A stretch of DNA of 64,000 nucleotides from Isoetes taiwanensis (GCA_021234155.1 JAJEKV010000022.1:6035852-6099851); one strand, 5' to 3'. Counted from the first letter of the stretch, positions 24,436-35,979 are shown. The notes: generated from the letters alone by a model not told the origin. Translations and numbers: made by a program.

Positions 24436-25543
24436 CTGTAACATAAACATAGCAGAATTTATGGTATTAGTGCTACATATAAACATAGCAGAAAAATATG
24501 GTATTAGTGCTACATATAAAATTAGTGACAAAGATGCAAGTTTAGGACTTCCTGCAACTAATTAGTAACCTAATACTAAATAGTACAAATTTAGTAAATA
24601 AAATCAAATGCAATGCTAACTAGCAATTAAATTTGTGATTAGTACACAACCACAAACATTAGTACAAGCCAACCTAATTAAGTGCTATTTAGTTTAGCAG
24701 TACTAATATATAACATACATTTTACTATTTAGTGCCTTGACGTCAATAGTTATTATTAGCAATATCTAATGCTAATTTGCAGATTGTGCAGCCACTAAGA
24801 AATATACCTTGATTGATTAGCGTTTACTTAATCCCAAATATGGCCTCCAATTTTATCATGGCAGATCCTTTTTCTCTAGTCAAATCGTGATCAAAATTTA
24901 AATGTTGGAAGCATATTTAGGTGCATAATAAAGACACATGCTATCCGGCGCCATCAAGACATTTAGGTAATGCATAGTTACGAACTCCAACTATGGACTG
25001 CCATCATTTTCTCTGAGATCTACATAATGTATAATGCTAACCAACAAAACCAATTGCTAACCAGGGATCATGTGGCAAGAAATTTCCTTTTTAATGTATA
25101 TAAACAGAAAAAAAAAAAAAAATTTACTTAACTACAAACCTAATACAGATGCGGTGTTCTATTAAGAACCAATGAAATTTATCAAACGACCATTATTAAC
25201 AGAGAATGGAAGCAAATATGTGGAGTACCTCACTTTCGCCCTAGAAAACTTCGGATGTGGCATGTCATGCGAAATATTGGACCTACTACTTTCGATATAA
25301 AACATATGATGAGAGCAAAAAGATTAGGTCGAGTTGCAATTGAACATTTCAAAGAACAAGTGATATTTCTTTCTCGTATACCTTTTGCTAGGAAAAACAA
25401 GAAGAACCATGAGCATGAGAGGAAAAAAAAAATTCAGAGCACAAGCTAGCTATTTGTGCATTCTTACTTATGTTCATAACTTATAACGTTAATTAAAATG
25501 AGTCATTTCAATTTAGGTGGATGCATTTTATTATTAATACGTT

Positions 25544-25977
25544 CTATGACCGCCTCATTTCCAAATTAACATTGAACAGAGACCACCTAATTTCCAAATT
25601 AACATTTGGCGGACTCATTTCAAAACGAAATGCATAAGCATGAAAATAATACCTTCTTTTCATCATATAACTCTTCAATGCATTAAATCTCTCTGGGAAG
25701 AACGAAATTTCAACCTTGTTTTGGTTTACGATCCGTCCGAATGCGATCCGGTTGCAATTCGAAATGCCACCACCCCTTGAATGAAATGATTTAAATTCAT
25801 GCCATATGCTCGCATAAATTTCAAGCAAATGGCGTCCTTTATCTCGGCTAGATTGCAAGCATCTGGCTCGATAGCAACAGCAAGAAAGCTCTCCATAGTC
25901 ATCGAAAATGTGGGAAAAACTTTCCCCGAAAATGTTGGGAGGGAATCAGGTGAATAATTAGTGCTAACGTAATTCAA
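25544..25977 (-). pseudogene. Possible first exon of the leftward gene
   Basis: Two overlapping minus-strand frames (25977-25726 and 25858-25544) look like one protein split by a frameshift: TMESFLAVAIEPDACNLAE, then NKVEISFFPERFNALKSYMM. The segment lies just inside the right end of the transposon, where a leftward gene would begin. No family is recognised and no splice link to 24435 was proved. Confidence 0.3.
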
Positions 25978-26038
25978 AATTATTCGAGAATTAAGGAAAC
26001 GGTTAGGGCTATTTTTTAGTCCTAATTTGTTTTTATTT

Positions 26039-26063
26039 GAGCCACCCTAATGTGCTTGGACCC
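26039..26063 (-). repeat. Right terminal inverted repeat
   Basis: Reverse complement begins GGGTCCAAGCACA, then TAGGG. Followed directly by ATGT at 26064-26067. Confidence 0.8.
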
Positions 26064-27225
26064 ATGTGCATAAAGGCAGTGGTAAATCAACCCAATACAA
26101 CCTTGAGTTGGTAAGATTGGAACAACGTGCATGAACATTTACAACTCTATAGATTCACAATATGTAATATGTAAATGGTATTTCCTTGGATAAGGAAGTG
26201 AGGTCTAAAGTTAAATGGTTCAAGAAATTTAGCGCAAGGGCCACACTTCTTTGATCGAACATGTGGTTAATCCTAATAACAATGTTCAACAGCATGAAGT
26301 TTGGTTTTGGCTGTTTAGGTGAAACTGTGAAGTATCTGTGCATGCACTTTGGATGTTGAAGATAACATATTACTATTGTTCTAATGGGATGAGTGCTTGT
26401 CACAATACGTAACATTCACAGCTTATGTTCCTAAGTTGCCTGAAAGGGAAAACTCTTGTTTGATGGTGGAATTGAGAGTACTCCTTTGATTCGCAGCTCA
26501 TGTGCATATTTGGTATGCAAAATTTTTTTAACCATCGATTTTTTTTTTTTTTTTTTTTTAGCGCAACAGCCCAACAATGGGTGTTACCTTATCTGAAAGC
26601 CTAGCCTATCCACGTGTCTTCGACATGGACATCCAACGAGCCGTTAGATCTTCATCTAACGAAAGGAACGATTGAGAAAATAAGCAAGGCATGCATGTTC
26701 CGAACATCGCGCACCACTGAATCTAACCTGGAGCATCGTCATCTCCTAAAGGCGCCTGCTTTGAAGCCTTTACTGGCGCTGGTAGCGATGAAGGGTGGCG
26801 TTGTTGGGCGCCGCCGGAGCCGACCGGGTGCCCGGAGGGGAGGTGCAGTGAAGGGTGGCGTCGTACCTGAGCATGCCTGAGCGCATGAGCACCTGAGAGC
26901 ATGCTTGAGAGCTTGAGGAGGCACCTCCTCCGGCGACTTCCCTCGATTTTCCTTGGTAGCCTTCCCCGAAGCTCGGGTGTTTTGGCTTCGGATCTATTGC
27001 ATCGCATTCGATTCAGCTTCACCTTTATGGATGCATGTGGCGGGGCATGTAGATGCATGTGGATCAGCGTGAAGATGGAGATTTAAGCGCATGCATCGTC
27101 CGCCGATTTTAGAATCACCGTGAAGAGGTTACGGTTTGGGGGCGTTTGGTGAAGGTTTGTTTTTTGGAGGTATGCTTGTTGCTTTTTGCAACAGCATGGA
27201 TTTTTGGATTTGTGAGCAGCCATAA
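26064..27225. other. No recognised gene; poly-T and GC-rich segment
   Basis: A poly-T run lies at about 26536-26561 and could be the poly-A tail of a minus-strand retroposon. 26720-27060 is GC-rich with open frames on both strands (111 codons at most), none with a known domain. GCATGCATG near 26688 resembles a plant RY element but stands alone. Confidence 0.45.
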
Positions 27226-27430
27226 TCATCCTGGTAACGGTTTTTTCCCCGGTGGTTTTTAATCCGGGCCATGGTGATTGTGCTTTTGCTCACGTTGTGC
27301 TTTTGCTTAAGGGCTTTGGCCCATGTTCTTGTTTGGACTTCGGTCCAGGACTTAGGTCCCCCATGTACTTGGTCCCATAAGCCCGGATGGGCTTCCGTGG
27401 ACGTTAAAATGATTATCTTATCTTATCTTG
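27226..27430 (+). mobile_element. Retroposon 3' tail with (TTATC)n, plus orientation
   Basis: CCCCGGTGGTTTTTAATCCG, then GTACTTGGTCCCATAAGCCC, TCCGTGGACGTTAAAATG and a short TTATC run. This matches the inverted relative at 11015-11170. Probably a LINE or SINE 3' end. Confidence 0.5.
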
Positions 27431-28697
27431 AGGAAGCCCTTGATTCCTTGTCCCTTGCACTTGCACTTGCCCTTGCCTTCATCTTCCTATTTTGTGGACG
27501 ATAAAAATATCTTCCTTCCTTCCTTCCATCATTTGGTGTAATTTGAGTTTATATTTGACGAACCTTTTATGTGATGTCCCTGTTTGCCATATCATGTTTT
27601 CCTCTGCCAGCTTTTGGACCGGTTCTAAGCATTGAACCATCTCTAACAGGTTGCAGGCATTTTCCATCTGGTTTAAAATTTCTTTCTTTGTGTTAGATTC
27701 AATGGCAGAGCCAGTGCTACAGTTTTGACTGATTATTAATCTGTGGCCATCGGCATAGCTAGAACATGTCTGATTTTCGTGAGATTCTTGTGTGATCCTT
27801 GCATTATGCACCATTTAAACGCCCCATTGGATCCGCCAACAAGTTGCCTCCAAAGCATCCTTGCTTTAGGATCAAGCCCTTTGTCAGTTTCTGGAGCACA
27901 AATACGTACTATGCCCATGATCTTATTTACTGCCCAATTCTGCATTTCTTGGTATGTATCTCTCTCTATATAATTCTCCATGCTTTGCAGACATATGGGT
28001 ATGGCATTTTATTTTATCATTAGATCTATTGATGGGGTTATTATTAGGATCCTGGCGTTTGAGTTTTTCTGTGTAACATAGTCTCTCTTGAAGCAAGAAC
28101 TATTTAGATTGGCAGTATGTATCAAACAAGAGCACTTTGTTATGTTGACTTGAAGCATGGATACAATAGCATTGGTACTAGCGTATATCATGTTTATGTA
28201 TAAGAATGCAAATTGATATACTAACTCTAAGCTCTAAGTGCCTACATTAGAAGAGAATAAATAGAATCTGAAAGATGGTGGACATCATCATCTAGACATT
28301 TTCAAGTTTTGCCATGGCTTATAACAAAATTTCCATACTTCACTTCTGGTGATAGCACATCATCAGCGTGAAGATGGCATGCCAGAATTCAAGAAAAGCA
28401 TGCATGTCTGTGGCCTTTATGATCATGCACAATAATTCTTTCGAACTTCATAATCTATGATGAGTTACAGATATGACACATGGCAAAATTCATTGGCAAC
28501 CCATCCACGTAGTTTCTTCTACAAGAATTTTGGAGTTATCCTTAACTCCAGCAAGATGGAGGTAGTGAGAGCTTTCCTTTTCTTTTCTTTGTATCTAACC
28601 CAGTTGGCTGAACAAGCAATTTCTTCAACTCTCCTGGACCTAACTCTTTAGGATCAGATTTTCGTGGACTCAGATTAAAAAAGATTCCTATGTTCTC
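27431..28697. other. Unassigned DNA left of the nested retrotransposons
   Basis: Minus-strand frames at 27479-27981 (up to 111 codons) are open but unrecognised and could be exons of a lost gene. The last five bases, ATGTT (28693 onward to 28702), begin the target duplication of the outer retrotransposon. Confidence 0.4.
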
Positions 28698-28702
28698 ATG
28701 TT

Positions 28703-29156
28703 TATCATGAACCTACGCGAAAACAAAGAAAATACTTGGAAAATACGGAGGAAATATGCCAAGATCGGTGAAGAATTTGATATCAATAAGAATCAAGCGT
28801 ACAATGGCCCGAAGATAAGCAAGAGCATGAGACTATGCCTAGAAGGCTCAAGACTGGCGTTGAACCGGAATGGTTCGACAAGAAGGAGGTGCCCCCTTAT
28901 ATATCTAGGCCAATGGTCAGGATCACGCCACGCCAATGGATGAGATCACACCAAGTCTTGCTAAACCTCCTGGACATGGCCCCGTATGTAAAAAAGATGT
29001 GTATTGGTAGCGCACTTGGCAAAGGTGTATGACTTGCAATTAGAAGGTTGCCAAGTTCAAACCATGTCTTGTGCAACTATCATTTTGCATCCGTGTGACG
29101 ACCATCTTTTGTACATACAAGTATAATATTCATATGATATGAATATCCTATGGTCA
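28703..29156 (-). repeat. 3' LTR of the outer element
   Basis: 454 bp. Plus-strand start TATCATGAACCTACGCG, end CCTATGGTCA. Pairs with 48287-48792, which has about 50 extra bases in the middle. Confidence 0.85.
29005..29080 (+). other. tRNA-like / Pol III box segment within LTR
   Basis: TAGCGCACTTGGC at 29008-29020 resembles a Pol III A box and AGTTCAAACC at 29054-29063 a B box. The copy in the other LTR (48637-48715) reads AGTTCAAATCC. The orientation is opposite to the retrotransposon. A full cloverleaf could not be drawn, so this is not called a tRNA gene. Confidence 0.4.
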
Positions 29157-29172
29157 CCACACCATCTCCCTC

Positions 29173-31609
29173 TTACGACCAGCGACGAGTCTTCGGAGCT
29201 GGGGCCGAAGTACTCAAACTTGGCTTACCCGGGTAACGTCTGTGAAACTCCGCAATTTTATCAGGAGCATTAGTCAGATTCTCGGCAGGCTCCCAGGTTC
29301 TATCACTTGGTGAGTAACCTTCCCAATTGACAAAGTAATACAATCGCCGACGAAGAAACTTGGAGTATCTCTTGAAGCTCGAACTCCTTATGATCATCAA
29401 TCTCTACTGGTGGTGGCAACAAAGGAACGCGATCCGGAAAAGCATTAATTGTGTAGGGCTCCAATAAAGAAACATGAAATACTGGATGGAGCCGAATGAC
29501 TGGAGGGAGCTCGAGCCGAAATGCCATATCGCTGATCTGAGCCGTGATCCGATAAGGACCAAGGCGACAGTAGTCAAGCTTGTTGCAGGGACGTGAGGTA
29601 GGGAGGTCCCTACAAAGAAGCCACACAAGGTCACCAACATGAAATTTAGGAGCTTCCTATTGATGCAAATCGGCATAATGCCGATAGCGTTTCTGTGCTC
29701 GGTGAAGATGATGCTGAAGATCTGATTGAAGAGCTTGGAGTTTCTCAAGTCGAGACTCACTAAGATTGTCAAAGACACTGCCAACGACACTAAGGAACTA
29801 ACGAGGATGCTGACCAGAGTTCAGAAAGAACGTAGTCTGGCCAATGGAAGCATGTACTAAGTTATTATAGGTAAACTCAGCTCATGGAAAGTAATCGACC
29901 CAATCATCCTGCTGATAACTAATAAAGCACCTTAAATATTGCTCCAGAGTCTGATTAATGCGCTCTCCCTGCCCATTACTTTCTGGATGGTGAGTGGATA
30001 TCAATGAGCAGTCGATATGCAATAACTCCAAAAGCCGCTTCCAAAAATTTGAGATGAACTGAGGTACACGATCACTGACGATAGTATTTGGCAATCCATG
30101 AAGTCTGATTACTTCACGAAGAAGAAGATCAATTGTTCCTTCACTGGTGATGATGACATTGAAGGGAATAAAATGAGCTATTTTAGAGAAACGATCAACA
30201 ACAACTATGATAACATCGTAACCCCAAGAGAGTAAAGTCTACAGAAATACTCTTCCAAGGTCCATTTGGAACCGGCAGTAGCTGAAGAAGGCCATGAGGA
30301 ATATGTCTCGGAACCTTCGTTCGATAACAGGTGTCACAGGATCGAATAAAAGCTTCGACAAGCGACGAAGCCCAGGCCATCAATACTCTCGATTAATAAG
30401 TTCAAGAGTCTTGGCTGCTCCAAAGTGTCCTAAATCATGGCAAGCCTGGAAAATCCGAAGCCTAGAAGCACCATCTGGCACATACAGAAGCCCATCACGG
30501 AACAGGAGTCCATCTCAAACCTCAAAACTATCATAGTCTGATTGCATTTGCTGAGAAGATGATGAAGAAGCCAAAGTGTGAGAATACATCTTGAGACAAC
30601 GGATCGGGGGGCAGAGATGCCCGAACAGACTCCAACAAGGCTGTGTCATGAGGCCTCTCGAACAAAGTGAAGGCCATAAGCTGGAACCGATCAGGCCGTA
30701 AAATAACATGTGACTACTGATCAAATGCGGGATCACCTAGCTTGGGCTCAAGGTAGGAGCATCGAGACAAGGTATCAGGCTTCCCTTGGAGGGGTTTAGG
30801 ACATAAGTTGGTCACGAAATCAATGCGGGATAATAAATTGAGTATGCCACCAAGTCTGACGATGGTTGAGCACTCGAGCAAAAATATTCTAAATTTCAAT
30901 GATCTATATAAACTCTCACCTTATGAAGAGATCCCTCCAGGAAATGGCTCCACTCCTCGAAAGAATCAACTATCGCTAACAACTCCTTATCATAAAGTGG
31001 ATAGTTAATTTCGGTAGCCTGAATCTTCCGCGAGTGATAGGCGATCTAATGCAATTCAGGTCATCCCCCTCCTGTGACAGGATACCGCGAAGAGCAAAAT
31101 CAGAAGCATCTGCTTCGACAACATATGGATGTGAAGGATCTGCATGAGCATGAACTGGTGCCGTGGTAAAAGCATGCTTCAGGATAACGAAAGCAGATTC
31201 TGCTTCCACACTCCATTCGAATGGCACATCCTTAACTGTGAGGCGTGTCAAAGGAAGGGAAACCTCTGAATAATCCCGAATGAAACGCCGATAGAAATTG
31301 GCAAACCCAAAAAAATACTGAATATCTCGAATGAAAGAGGATGTTTGCCACCCCAGAACAGTGCTGACTTTTTTGGGATCTATAGAGACTCCATATGGAG
31401 TGATACGATAGCCAAGAAACTCCATAGTATCCTACTCGAACTGACACTTCTCAAGCTTGATATAACCCATGCTCACAAAGCTTCTAAAGGACCTGTCAAA
31501 CCTGCCTCTCATGTTCTTTGAGAGTCTTAGAATAAATAAAAATATCATTCAAATAGATGATAACAAAGATGTCTAAGAACTCCCGAAAGCATGATTGGCC
31601 ATATGCCAT
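29173..31609 (-). pseudogene. Outer element pol, 3' half: RT end, RNase H, integrase, chromodomain
   Basis: Leftward fragments in order: the RT end with YLNDIFIYSKT (about 31560, YxDD replaced by YLND); FLGYRITPYG and FANFYRRFIRDYSEVS at 31425-30976 with DASDFAL marking the RNase H start; integrase zinc-binding part with [12 protein letters not shown] (30383-30195); integrase core TIVSDRVPQF and HHPESNGQGERINQ (30094-29882); and a terminal chromodomain, YYFVNWEGYSPSDRTWEPAE, at 29400-29173. Frames are broken by several stops and shifts. The chromodomain would direct integration to methylated histones in an active copy. Confidence 0.85.
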
Positions 31610-31765
31610 GGAATAAAATAACGGCTAAGGTTAGCCAAATGGCTATTTTATAGTATGTTTGCCAAGAAAAATGGCTAAAATAAATGGAAAAAATTTCCAA
31701 AAAAAAAGAAAATTTTAGCCCAATTTTTCTGCCGACTAAGTGATTTTCTAGATAGGATAGCCAAA

Positions 31766-33358
31766 TGTGACGTTCCAGCATAATATACGCCCCAATACGT
31801 ATATTATACTGCCACGTCACACGTACATGTCACAAGTGACATGTACTTGAGAGTAGGACAACGTTGCACCTAGGAGCTAAAGGTTGCACCTAGGGGGCAA
31901 CCTTGGATGTTGGGTATGTAATGAAACATACACAACAAAAGGTTCCTTGTTCATCCATTTCCAAATGGCTTAAAGCCATTTGCCCATGTGGATGCCCTAA
32001 CCTAGATAGGGTCTATATAAGGGCTAAAACCCTAGACCCTAGCTCTCCTTTCACTTTGCCAATTAGGGTTTTCTAGAGCTTCCTTTCCTCTTTTCGCATT
32101 TAGGGCTTTCCCGGCCAATTCGCCGGGGGTAAAGCTCGAAATCGCATTGCCGAAATTCCAAAAGTCGGATTTGCACAACAAGGTTCTTTGGTAGCGCTTG
32201 TCTTCGGCAAGATCAAGAGCATGGACGCCCGAGGATCGAGCAAGCCAAGGAGCGGTGTATCTAGTTGTTCCATTGTGCAAACCGCCTTTAGGCATGGCAA
32301 TATGCTTGGGTTTAGTATGTTAGATCATCTCTCGAAGTCTTGTAGATCCCTAGATCCGGAGACTCTAACAAATGAACCTAACATTGGATGTTAAGTAGAT
32401 AGATTGATATGATTCTCTATCTACGTTACGTGATATTGCATGTATTCTACTGCGATCTCCTTGTTGTGGGAAGGGGGGGTAGAGACCTAAAGGTCGTGTA
32501 GAAGATGCTCCTAGCATAGCACCTTAGTTCCCCACATAATTGCGCCCGCGGTACGTGAGCCCACCGGCCGTGGGTGAAGGGGCAAGGCCGGTTGATAAGG
32601 AGGAACTTGTCTCATCAAGGACCGACCCTCCGGTAGTAAAGGCTATCGGGGGTCTTTGCCGGCTAGGCTTAATGGCTTGTCACCTGCGTGTGGGCAAGGC
32701 ATGAGCTCGACACTGTGGGGGTGGTGGATATGACCTTCCAAGAGTTCAAGTCGAATAAGGGCAAAGTGGCCCTCTAGCCGCCCTACGCGATGAGCACGGA
32801 TACCTCCGGAGGAGAGGCAGCTCTCTTCCTCGCCTCATCGGGGTTGGGGAGATGCAACCCGCCAGAGTAGCCCCTCCGGCTATTCACCCTGTGAGAGGCC
32901 ACGGCCAAGTCCCAACACTTTTCACCTACTTACGCAAAGTGTGCACCTGGAGGGGCGGATGGAGTGGACTACCCTAAGCCATGTTCTATGCCAGCCAAAT
33001 CCATTGCCATGAATTACATGCGCAATGAACTCGGAGGCCTAGCCGCCAGTCATCCCCTTGAGTCCGAGCCCGGGTAGGATCTCTCCTTTGTATTATTGTT
33101 ATGAAGGTATTGGCCTCTGTGATGTTGCTATTGTTATGGTGATTGTGTTGTATATTATTGGTTGTGCTCACGCTTGTTTGTTACGCTTCCAGCGATAGGT
33201 CGATCCGATGGAAGACGGATGAATGACACATCCACTCTTCCCTTGCCGGCTCCTCGCCCCATGGGAGTGGAGTCAGTGGATGGCCCCCGTCGCACCGCCG
33301 GGGAATGCTCCTCGAAAGTACGATGCGGGCATCGTTATAAGGAGTAGGGGACGCCATA
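31766..33358 (+). repeat. 5' LTR of the inner chromovirus
   Basis: 1593 bp. Starts TGTGACGTTCCAGC and ends GGGGACGCCATA (the 3' LTR ends ACGTCACA). Contains the palindrome TGTCACAAGTGACA near 31829, a TATA box at about 32013 and an AAACCCTAGACCCTAG run just after it. Confidence 0.9.
32012..32042 (+). promoter_or_regulatory. LTR core promoter: TATA box with telo-box-like motif
   Basis: TCTATATAAGGG followed within about 10 bp by AAAACCCTAGACCCTAGC. The same arrangement is at about 43658-43688 in the 3' LTR. AAACCCTA is the plant telo-box core. Confidence 0.6.
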
Positions 33359-33391
33359 AAGGTATCGAGCATGATCTTGGCATCCAAGATC
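33359..33391 (+). other. Primer-binding site and adjacent hairpin
   Basis: AAAGGTATCGAGC directly after the LTR resembles TGGTATCAGAGC, the site complementary to the 3' end of initiator tRNA-Met, with a missing A. It is followed at 33373-33391 by the perfect hairpin GATCTTGG-CAT-CCAAGATC. Confidence 0.6.
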
Positions 33392-33564
33392 GAGCAGCCC
33401 ATTTCTCCCTTAGGACTAACAAGTAGATTCGAGTCTTGGGGTATAGCCACCCAAGCAAGAGCTTCAACAATTGGGACAATTCCCAATTTCGGGTAGATTT
33501 TAGTTCCATGATAGGTTGCTAGTGAAGTATAGCATCTTTCCCAACCTAAATTGCCAAAATTAGG

Positions 33565-33839
33565 CCACCCCTCTCCGCTTCAAAGACACCATTCTGTTCA
33601 AGAACCGATTCCCAAAGACTGCGGTGAGTGGTTGACCTCCGCTGACATAGTTAGGTGTCCCAATTAATTAAGATAATGGGGTAGTTTGGCTTATTTCCTT
33701 AGTTCTAGATAGGTTTGCATGTTATAACACTAAGAAACTCCCCTCAGAATTGTAAAATAGCCTCGAAATCGAGCCGACCCCACAGAGTGCGCCTGCCCTT
33801 TCGGTTGGTAATCCAATCCGCCCAGCGACCGGTGAGTGG
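33565..33839. repeat. Hairpin repeats upstream of unit A (2 copies)
   Basis: Copies at 33565-33631 and 33774-33839. Each opens with a CCACCCCT-like arm and closes with GTGAGTGG. They are more decayed than the copies at 35387-35832 but share the CCGATTCC / AATCCGCC centre. Spacing is about 210 bp. Confidence 0.7.
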
Positions 33840-33960
33840 TGGGTGTTTTGGAGTATGGTGAACCCGCATCTAATGCCTCGCACCTTCGCTTTTAATGCCC
33901 TAGTTTGTTTTTTTTTTTTCCCCATATGAATTGCGGTGTCCCAACCCTAAATCCCACCTC

Positions 33961-33987
33961 CCTATAAATAGAAAATTAGGGTTTCCA
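33961..33987 (+). promoter_or_regulatory. Core promoter of unit A
   Basis: CCCTATAAATAGAAAATTAG followed by GGTTTCC: a consensus TATA box joined to TTAGGGTTT. The first ATG downstream is 34072, about 105 bp away, in the good plant context AAAGCATGGC. Confidence 0.6.
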
Positions 33988-34071
33988 TTTTACCCCCACC
34001 TTTCCCTGAGAACAGCTCGCCCAAGAAGACGATCTTCAGCTTCCAAAGCTCAAAACCCGACAAACAAAAGC

Positions 34072-35132
34072 ATGGCACGGACGAAACAGATCGCCCTTGA
34101 AGGTTGTGCCACCCGTTATGTGAGCCAAGAGCGAGCCGTCCGGCGTAAGGCCGACGGGAGGCAAGTGCACATCGGGAAGAGGAGGCACCGGCTGAACCAT
34201 CTAACCCTAACCCCGAGGAGCAGGAACAGTATCGGAGAACCTTGATCGGGAGGCGACGCGGCGGAGCCATGAGGGGAGTCTGGCCGAGGAGATCTTCGGG
34301 ATAATGAGGAACCAAAGGCAGAACCGAAGAAGAAGAAGAGGGAAAGGGAAGAAGGCGAGCCGAGGGAAATCCAAGGCGAGCGCCTAAGGAAAAGGAAGAG
34401 CTAAGAAAGAGGAGGGAGGAGAAGGAAATGTAAGAGGGAAGAAAGGAGGAAGCAAAAGAGGAGCGGGAGAGGGTGAGAGCGAGAAGGGTAAGGACCCTGG
34501 CGCTCTGGCGGAGAAGCCAAGAAGAAGAAGACACCGGCCGCTGCAAGAATCCATACAGAGCCGGATCCTAAGAAGCCCCCATCTTCGGTCCGACCAAACC
34601 CGAGGAGGGAGCGGAGGACACGCAACCAGAGAGACTTCGGCCCTTCAAACCCAATAACGGAGGATGAAGACCCCCGTGGCTAACGCACCGCCTATATCCT
34701 AAATGGTCGTCACCGGGCACCCCAAATGACAAAGACCAAGAAACCAAGGTCGCAGAGGGAGTCCTATATACCGTTTGACTTGCAGCATTCGTATCAGAGC
34801 TAAAGGAGTATACCGCTGCATATGAAAATGCACCTAAGAATACCCAAATACTACGAAGAACACAGAGTGAAGACCATTGAGGGAGGTCGGCCAACGAAGA
34901 AGAACACGTTGAGCCCCACCTAATGCCAACCCCTCGAAGAAGCCGGCGAAAAGGCCGGGCGGACTCAAAATTCAGCGAGGGCGCCCAAGAAATTAAGCAC
35001 TTCCAAGCAGAGCTATGGCTTCCTCATTCCCGCAGCCCCCTTTGCACGCCTAACCAGGGAGATTTTACAGAGTTCGACCCATCCAAATGGGTCCCTGACG
35101 ACATGTTGCTCGTGATCGCAGAGGCGCTCTGA
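34072..35132 (+). pseudogene. Unit A ORF: MARTKQ-starting basic/charged protein, frameshifted
   Basis: The first ATG after the unit A TATA box is 34072 and opens MARTKQIALEG. Six of six initial residues equal the histone H3 N-terminus (seven of eight counting Ala8). The first frame stops at 34245. The continuation in other frames is strongly charged (Lys/Arg/Glu-rich, 34300-34520), then has LKEYTAAYENAPKNT near 34805 and ends with DPSKWVPDDMLLVIAEAL at 35132. A possible 3' flank with AAATAAATAAG follows near 35296. No histone fold is present, so this is not H3, and I recognise no other family. It could be an accessory retroelement protein or a captured gene. Frameshifts make this copy non-functional. 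Confidence 0.45.
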
Positions 35133-35386
35133 GCAAAGACATCGCATATTACTTGAAGACTCGCCGCGCGTGCTCAACACGCTAAGAGAGTGACTTGTAT
35201 GCCCAAAGATATTAGACTAGCTCAGTTTATTAAGAAGGAGGGCCCCTGAACTATTGTAAATGACCTTTTCCTTGGTATAAATCTATAATTTTGATAAATA
35301 AATAAGTCCAATCGAAGTTTAAATAGGGTGTATTGCCAATTCTACATTTAGAAATAGCAAAGTTCGAACAAACCGGGCATTTGATC

Positions 35387-35832
35387 CCACCCCTCAGCAG
35401 TGCGCCAACCCATTCGGGTTTGCAAACCGATCCCACCCCTCGGCGCGACTTTGGTGAGTGGATGAGCATGGTTTGGTGCCAAATCTTGCCTAAATGCGTA
35501 AAGTAGGTATACTATTCGACCTAACTCATCCCAGTTAGTAGGAATTGACCCCTAATCTGTCTAAATTGGCCAACGCCGAGTCAAATGGAGCTCCACCCCT
35601 CACAGAGTGCGCCCAGACCCATTTGGTTTGGAATTCGATTCCACCCTGGCGCACTGTGTGAGTGGTCGAACCCCAAACTCCACCACAAATAACCACAACA
35701 TATCCAGGATTATGTCTTTAGTTCTCTAGTTTAGCATCATTAGTGACCTAAACAGCAGTCCACCCCTCACAGAGTGCGCCCCAACCAGTTCGGTTTGCAA
35801 ACCGATCCCACCCTGGCGCACTGTGTGAGTGG
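35387..35832. repeat. Hairpin repeats upstream of unit B (3 copies)
   Basis: Copies at 35387-35461, 35593-35665 and 35760-35832. Each runs CCACCCCTCACAGAGTGCGCC ... GGCGCACTGTGTGAGTGG, forming a long imperfect stem. The loop of the last copy holds a second perfect palindrome, CGGTTTGCAAACCG (35791-35804). Spacing is about 165-205 bp. Confidence 0.85.
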
Positions 35833-35979
35833 TCTCGTCCGAATTCATCCAAGTTGTCCTTAGACGAAACAAAATTATTGCTTAGGGACCCTTAGGAGCA
35901 TTTCCAAGCTCAGTTAGCCTATAAATCATACCTCTAGACCCCAGAAAGTCAGAGAATTGTAAACCTAAAATTTTTCCCA

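Larger units (their letters stand above)
14820..26063. mobile_element. 11.2-kb terminal-inverted-repeat DNA transposon with two convergent genes
   Basis: The left end reads GGGTCCAAGCACAATAGGG and the right end, reversed, GGGTCCAAGCACATTAGGG. About 22 of the first 25 bases match, with further subterminal similarity near TTAG.ACTAAAAA. Both ends are flanked by ATGT (14816-14819 and 26064-26067), a 4-bp target duplication. Inside are a rightward transposase-like gene (15.5-18.6 kb) and a leftward gene with an FCP1-like domain (21.6-24.4 kb, perhaps to 25.98 kb). The ends are not CACTA, and the 4-bp duplication argues against hAT (8 bp), Mutator (9 bp) and PIF/Harbinger (3 bp). Sola-type elements are among those with 4-bp duplications, but I cannot assign a superfamily. 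Confidence 0.8.

Noticed and set aside
26614-27058. Overlapping GC-rich ORFs as a gene
   Set aside because: Open on both strands simply because of GC richness. No motif or splice context.
34072-34245. A histone H3 gene
   Set aside because: Only the first six to eight residues match H3. No KSTGGKAPRK continuation or histone fold follows.
33962-34546. 194-codon minus-strand ORF
   Set aside because: Antisense to the charged unit A frame. Its Ser/Leu-rich composition is the mirror of Glu/Lys/Arg codons, with no domain.
33565-35832. A CRISPR array
   Set aside because: Five diverged palindromic units with 130-200 bp or larger gaps in a plant retrotransposon. No uniform repeats, spacers or cas genes.
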